A stretch of DNA of 8,601 bases from NCBI GenBank assembly GCA_017391665.1, contig JAFOXS010000172.1:1-8601 (forward strand), given 5' to 3'. The notes under the pieces are model-generated. The model saw only the letters and a list, made by a program, of their open reading frames with translations. It did no database searches and was not told the DNA's origin. Below, in pieces: positions 5,491-8,601 of this stretch. Each line of letters starts with the position of its first letter. Position 1 is the stretch's first letter. The translations under genes were made by a program, and so were the position numbers. Source of the stretch: Alistipes sp. Lineage in GTDB: Bacteria > Bacteroidota > Bacteroidia > Bacteroidales > Rikenellaceae.

Positions 5491-7400
5491 TCTTTAATAA
5501 TATCCTCGATACGAGTACCCTTGGGGGTATCTTTGGGTATGGTTATGCGCTGCTCGATGCGCTTTGCATCGGCACCCTGCTCCAGGGCCTTGCGCCAGTA
5601 GGTCTCGGCCATGAAACGCTCACCCAGGGCGAAGAGTATGTCGCCATAGTGCAGCGGCAGCTCGGCACTGCCCGTGCGGTCGAGCGAGAGGGCCTGACGC
5701 ATATATGTTCGTGCCTCTTCCAGTTCGCCCATGTAGTAGAGTATCCAGGCGTAGGTATCCAGATATGTGGCGTTGTTGCTCTCCAGCTTTATGGCGCGCT
5801 CCGACATCTGACGGGCACGCTCCATCTGCTCGCCTCTGAGCGATAGGAAGTAGGCGTAGTTGTTCATCACCATGGCGTTCTCTGAATAGAGCGCGAGCGA
5901 ACGCTCATAGGCCTCGAAGCTCTTTTTCTGTGCCTTCTTGGCGCTCAGGCGCATCTTGTAGCCTGTGGTGTCGGCCTTCTCGGACTCCACACGCTCCTTG
6001 ATGGCGTTGTACGTGTCGCCGATGTAACCCCATATCTGACCACGCAGCGAGTCGGTTTGAACCATCTCCAGAGCCTGCTCGAAGGTTGCGATGGCTCCGT
6101 GCAGGTCGCCACGCACATAGAGTCTGTTTGCCTTGCGGATCTGAAGTGTGGGATCATCGGGGAAGACCTCCATGGCGCGCTGCACATAGTGGTCGAGCGA
6201 GTCGGTGTGACCCAGATACTCCTCCATGTCGATCACGGCCATATAGTAATCCATCTGCGGCGGCTCGTCCTTCAGGTGCAGTTTGAAGTGCTGCAGGGCG
6301 GCATCAATCTCGCCACCCGCTATGAGGTGGTCGCCGTAGAGGTCGATGGTGCGCTTGTCGGTGGGATAGTGCAGTGCCATGGTCGATGCCAGAGCACCCA
6401 GGGCGAAGTAGTGTTCGCCGTAGAATTTGCGATCGGACGTAAGACGACCAAAGAGCTCCAGCTTGCGCTCCAGCGGAAATTCGGGACGTGCATATAGCAG
6501 TCGCAGTGTAGCCAGATAGCCCTTCATGTTGCGCTGCGATGAGCAGTAGTCGGCATAGGCACCCAGCGCCTGCACACTCGTCGAGTCCATCTCCAGTGCG
6601 CGACGGTACGCCACGCCTGCGAGCGAATCCTTGCCGGCAGAGAGGTAGGTGTCGCCCAGCGAGAGGTGGTTCTCCAGCTCGTAGGGAGCCTCCTCGACAA
6701 TCTGCTCGGCCTCCTTGATGGCGCGATCCATCTGCCCCGTGGATATGAGCAGCGAGCGCTTCATCTCCGAGAGATAGGGATTCTTGCCAAAGCGCATATC
6801 GGCCGAGTCCAGCACCGAGATAGCCGTGTAGGGCTGCTTGCGCTGTTGGTAGAGGATGGCCACGATGCGGTAGTGGTCGGGGTTCTTCTTGTCGATCTGC
6901 ATCAGGCGACGGTAAATGTCGAGTGCCTCGTCGCCCTTGTTGTTGATTAGTAGCGACTGGCCATAAGCCGTTGCATACCAACGGTTTGTCGAATCTATGC
7001 CGTAGGCGCGGCGGGCATACTCCAGAGCCTCCTCACTATGCGAGCGCTGCATCTGCACCGCCAGACGATAGAGTGCCGGCGCATAGTTAGGATCAAACTT
7101 TAGTGCCTCACGATACAGGCGTATAGCCTCCGCCGTGTCGCCCTTGATTGTTTGGGCACGCACACCGTCGGTATAGCGGTAGAGAGCCTGCAGCGAGTCG
7201 GGAACCACGAGCTTGATGCGTCGCAGCGTGTCGGGCACATATCTTTGCTTTGCCACGGAGTCGGGCTGCTGGCGCAACTCGCGTGCTACGGCAATGGCTC
7301 GCGCATAGCGTGGAGTTGTGGCGTGTGCCACAATCCCCATAAGGATCATGACACATGTGGCCACTGCCACCCATAAACGATATGTGCGAGATGCCGTCAT
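5487..7400 (-). CDS. Exported tetratricopeptide-repeat protein
   Basis: This 637-residue protein has an N-terminal signal peptide (hydrophobic stretch about 9-25, likely cut near AHA) and no lipobox cysteine. The rest is nearly all helical TPR-type repeats, for example DTAEAIRLYREALKFDPNYAPALYRLA (split by helix turns), DEALDIYRRLMQIDKKNP, GVAYRRALEMDSTSVQALG and ARQMSERAIKLESNNATYLDT. TPR arrays are protein-protein docking scaffolds; the location is inferred to be periplasmic or envelope-associated. It starts 5 nt after the pheS stop codon and overlaps the EnvC-like start by 4 nt, so the two envelope proteins are tightly linked and may work together. From memory, many Bacteroidales place a TPR protein, a DUF4292 lipoprotein and an EnvC-like protein in this order; here no DUF4292 gene lies between them. 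The exact function is unknown, and no enzymatic motif is visible. Confidence 0.9.
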   Translation of the reverse strand: MTASRTYRLWVAVATCVMILMGIVAHATTPRYARAIAVARELRQQPDSVAKQRYVPDTLRRIKLVVPDSLQALYRYTDGVRAQTIKGDTAEAIRLYREALKFDPNYAPALYRLAVQMQRSHSEEALEYARRAYGIDSTNRWYATAYGQSLLINNKGDEALDIYRRLMQIDKKNPDHYRIVAILYQQRKQPYTAISVLDSADMRFGKNPYLSEMKRSLLISTGQMDRAIKEAEQIVEEAPYELENHLSLGDTYLSAGKDSLAGVAYRRALEMDSTSVQALGAYADYCSSQRNMKGYLATLRLLYARPEFPLERKLELFGRLTSDRKFYGEHYFALGALASTMALHYPTDKRTIDLYGDHLIAGGEIDAALQHFKLHLKDEPPQMDYYMAVIDMEEYLGHTDSLDHYVQRAMEVFPDDPTLQIRKANRLYVRGDLHGAIATFEQALEMVQTDSLRGQIWGYIGDTYNAIKERVESEKADTTGYKMRLSAKKAQKKSFEAYERSLALYSENAMVMNNYAYFLSLRGEQMERARQMSERAIKLESNNATYLDTYAWILYYMGELEEARTYMRQALSLDRTGSAELPLHYGDILFALGERFMAETYWRKALEQGADAKRIEQRITIPKDTPKGTRIEDIIKE

Positions 7401-7405
7401 ATATC

Positions 7406-8446
7406 TTACAGAGCTGAATCAAACTGGTGCAGGAAGCGCACGTCGTTCTCGAAGTAGAGACGCAAATCCTTCACGCCATACTTCAGCATTGCGATACGCT
7501 CAACACCCATACCAAAGGCGAAGCCTGAGTACTTCTTTGAGTCTATGCCGCTGGCCTCCAATACGTTGGGGTCAACCATACCGCAACCCATAATCTCCAG
7601 CCAGCCAGTACCCTTGCACACATTACAGCCCTTGCCGCCGCACAGGTTGCACGACACATCGACCTCAGCCGAAGGCTCGGTGAAGGGGAAGTAAGAGGGG
7701 CGCATACGGATCGTAGCGGTCTCGCCGAAGAGCTCCTTGGCGAAGTAGAGGATCGACTGCTTCATATCGGCAAATGACACATTCTCATCGATATACAGAC
7801 CCTCCACCTGGTGGAAGATGCAGTGTGCACGGTATGAGATAGCCTCGTTACGGAACACACGGCCGGGGCATACGATGCGGATGGGGGGCTGCTGACGCTC
7901 CATGGCACGCACCTGAATCGAAGATGTGTGGGTACGAAGCAACAGATCCTTTACGTTGGGCTCGTTTGATGCCTTCTCCACGAAGAATGTATCCTGCATA
8001 TCGCGAGCAGGGTGTGAGAGGGGGAAGTTCAGGGCTGAGAATACGTGCCAGTCGTCCTCGATCTCGGGGCCCTCGGCCACGGTGTAGCCCAGACGTGAGA
8101 AGATCTCCACGATCTGGTTCTTCACAATCGAGATGGGGTGGCGTGTGCCGTCAGCCGATGCAGCACCGGGGCGGGTCATATCGTCGATCGACTCGCTCTT
8201 CATGGTTGATGACTGCAGCGAAGCCTTCAGCTCATTAATGCGAGCCTGCGCAGCCTGCTTCAGGGCGTTGATCTTCTGACCAAGCTCGCGCTTCTGCTCT
8301 GCCGGAACGCTCTTAAATTCGTCCATAAGTGCCGTAAGTTCGCCTTTCTTGCCGAGGATTTTGATACGGAACTCCTCCACCTCGGCGGCTGTAGTGGGCG
8401 CAAAGGCCTCTACACGCTTGAGCAGCTCGTCAATTTTGTTGATCAT
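7406..8446 (-). CDS. pheS: Phenylalanyl-tRNA synthetase alpha subunit
   Basis: PheS forms the alpha2-beta2 enzyme with PheT and holds the catalytic site that charges tRNA-Phe. The 346-residue protein has an N-terminal coiled coil (about 1-85, tRNA contact), the start of the catalytic core near RHPISIVKNQIVEIFSRLG (102-120), GPEIEDDWHVFSALNFP (126-142), class II motif 2 around FRNEAISYRAHCIFHQVEG (198-216), and motif 3 GFAFGMGVERIAML (308-321). Ala310, in the phenylalanine-pocket motif, is the usual residue. Between EPSAEVDV and the WLEIMGCGM strand is an extra segment with Cys266, Cys269, Cys274 and Cys277 (CxxC-x4-CxxC), a zinc-knuckle-like insertion absent from E. coli PheS but, from memory, common in Bacteroidota. 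pheT is not adjacent in this window. The start has an A-rich leader without Shine-Dalgarno. pheS is the first gene of the minus-strand run. Confidence 0.97.
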   Translation of the reverse strand: MINKIDELLKRVEAFAPTTAAEVEEFRIKILGKKGELTALMDEFKSVPAEQKRELGQKINALKQAAQARINELKASLQSSTMKSESIDDMTRPGAASADGTRHPISIVKNQIVEIFSRLGYTVAEGPEIEDDWHVFSALNFPLSHPARDMQDTFFVEKASNEPNVKDLLLRTHTSSIQVRAMERQQPPIRIVCPGRVFRNEAISYRAHCIFHQVEGLYIDENVSFADMKQSILYFAKELFGETATIRMRPSYFPFTEPSAEVDVSCNLCGGKGCNVCKGTGWLEIMGCGMVDPNVLEASGIDSKKYSGFAFGMGVERIAMLKYGVKDLRLYFENDVRFLHQFDSAL

Positions 8447-8452
8447 CGTTAT

Positions 8453-8483
8453 TTTGCTTTTATACTAATTTCAACTATTTTTG
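8453..8483 (+). promoter_or_regulatory. Bacteroidota-type promoter for the plus-strand gene at 8528
   Basis: TTTG at 8453-8456 is followed after 19 nt by TATTTTTG at 8476-8483, an exact match to the primary sigma consensus of Bacteroidota (TTTG-N19-TAnnTTTG). Transcription would start around 8488-8491, giving a leader of about 40 nt before the ATG at 8528. The upstream element lies inside the predicted pheS leader. Confidence 0.55.
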
Positions 8484-8509
8484 CGTTGGTGTTATGTATA
8501 TATAACGCG

Positions 8510-8517
8510 CAAAGTTA
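8510..8517 (-). promoter_or_regulatory. Likely -7 element of the pheS promoter
   Basis: On the minus strand this reads TAACTTTG followed by CGCG, matching the Bacteroidota -7 consensus TAnnTTTG. Transcription would start near 8503-8505, giving a pheS leader of about 57 nt. I see no convincing TTTG -33 element at 19-21 nt upstream, where the start of the divergent gene lies. It faces the plus-strand promoter, so the two predicted transcripts overlap at their 5' ends. Confidence 0.45.
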
Positions 8518-8527
8518 GAAAAAAAAT

Positions 8528-8601
8528 ATGAAAACTGCCCGATTTTTCACACTAATTATACTGTCGCTTTGCCTTCTCTGCCCGCAGATGCTTTCGGCAC
8601 A
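8528..8601 (+). CDS. Exported protein of unknown function (5' end only)
   Basis: The ATG at 8528 opens a frame that runs off the right edge of the window after 24 complete codons. The visible residues are a signal peptide: a short basic start (MKTAR), a hydrophobic core (FFTLIILSLCLLC) and PQMLSA, which could end in a signal peptidase I site near LSA. The cysteines at 15 and 18 do not form a convincing lipobox. A consensus promoter lies 45-75 nt upstream and the leader before the ATG is a run of A, typical of Bacteroidota translation starts. The mature protein is outside the window, so no function can be given. Confidence 0.7.
   Translation, partial: MKTARFFTLIILSLCLLCPQMLSA

Noticed and set aside
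6304..6981. 225-codon minus-strand frame overlapping the TPR gene in another frame
   Set aside because: It is an alternative-frame shadow of the TPR gene; the TPR frame shows clear repeats and a signal peptide.
8447..8527. tRNA, T-box or leader-peptide attenuator regulating pheS
   Set aside because: The gap is only 81 bp, AT-rich, with no Phe-rich leader frame, no terminator/antiterminator pair and no T-box-like core.
8528..8601. Lipoprotein signal in the gene at the right edge
   Set aside because: The cysteines at 15 and 18 have no small residue before them as a lipobox needs, and the stretch ends in LSA, more like signal peptidase I.

Overview
The window looks like a piece of a Bacteroidales chromosome (Bacteroidota; a Rikenellaceae/Alistipes-like origin is possible, but I cannot fix the genus). 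The evidence is the protein types (a PheS with a four-cysteine insertion, a YbeY lacking the third canonical metal histidine, a periplasmic TPR protein joined to an EnvC-like protein), the mostly A-rich leaders without Shine-Dalgarno sequences, and promoter matches to the Bacteroidota consensus TTTG-N19-TAnnTTTG. All genes look like core, vertically inherited genes; I see no phage, transposase, CRISPR array, tRNA or rRNA.

Layout. Left, plus strand: the 3' end of metG (methionyl-tRNA synthetase, C-terminal tRNA-binding domain) and ilvE (branched-chain aminotransferase). Positions 1550-1831 are a dense intergenic region between convergent gene ends: a foldable segment flanked by 8-bp direct repeats, a parS-like palindrome, a strong bidirectional terminator and an inverted array of 9-bp repeats. 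Middle to right, minus strand: a compact run pheS > TPR protein > EnvC-like protein > ybeY > mnmG (transcribed right to left), with junctions of +5, -4, +156 and +2 nt. The one wide gap holds a second copy of the inverted 9-bp array. Far right: an 81-bp gap with promoter motifs for both directions, then the first 24 codons of a plus-strand gene for an exported protein.

How the genes work together. pheS, ybeY and mnmG serve translation (tRNA charging, rRNA maturation/ribosome quality control, tRNA wobble-uridine modification). The TPR and EnvC-like proteins carry signal peptides and probably act in the envelope; the EnvC-like protein has lost the LytM metal ligands, so it is more likely a regulator of cell-wall hydrolases than an enzyme.

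The most notable signal is not a protein: three near-identical copies of the ParB-binding palindrome (core TCCACGTGGAAC) lie within 1.22 kb, at the metG stop codon, inside the ilvE reading frame, and against the ilvE/mnmG terminator. This looks like a chromosomal parS cluster, which would place the window close to the replication origin. The second is a pair of structurally matched inverted arrays of a 9-bp unit (ATARGTGNN), each just downstream of a minus-strand stop codon.
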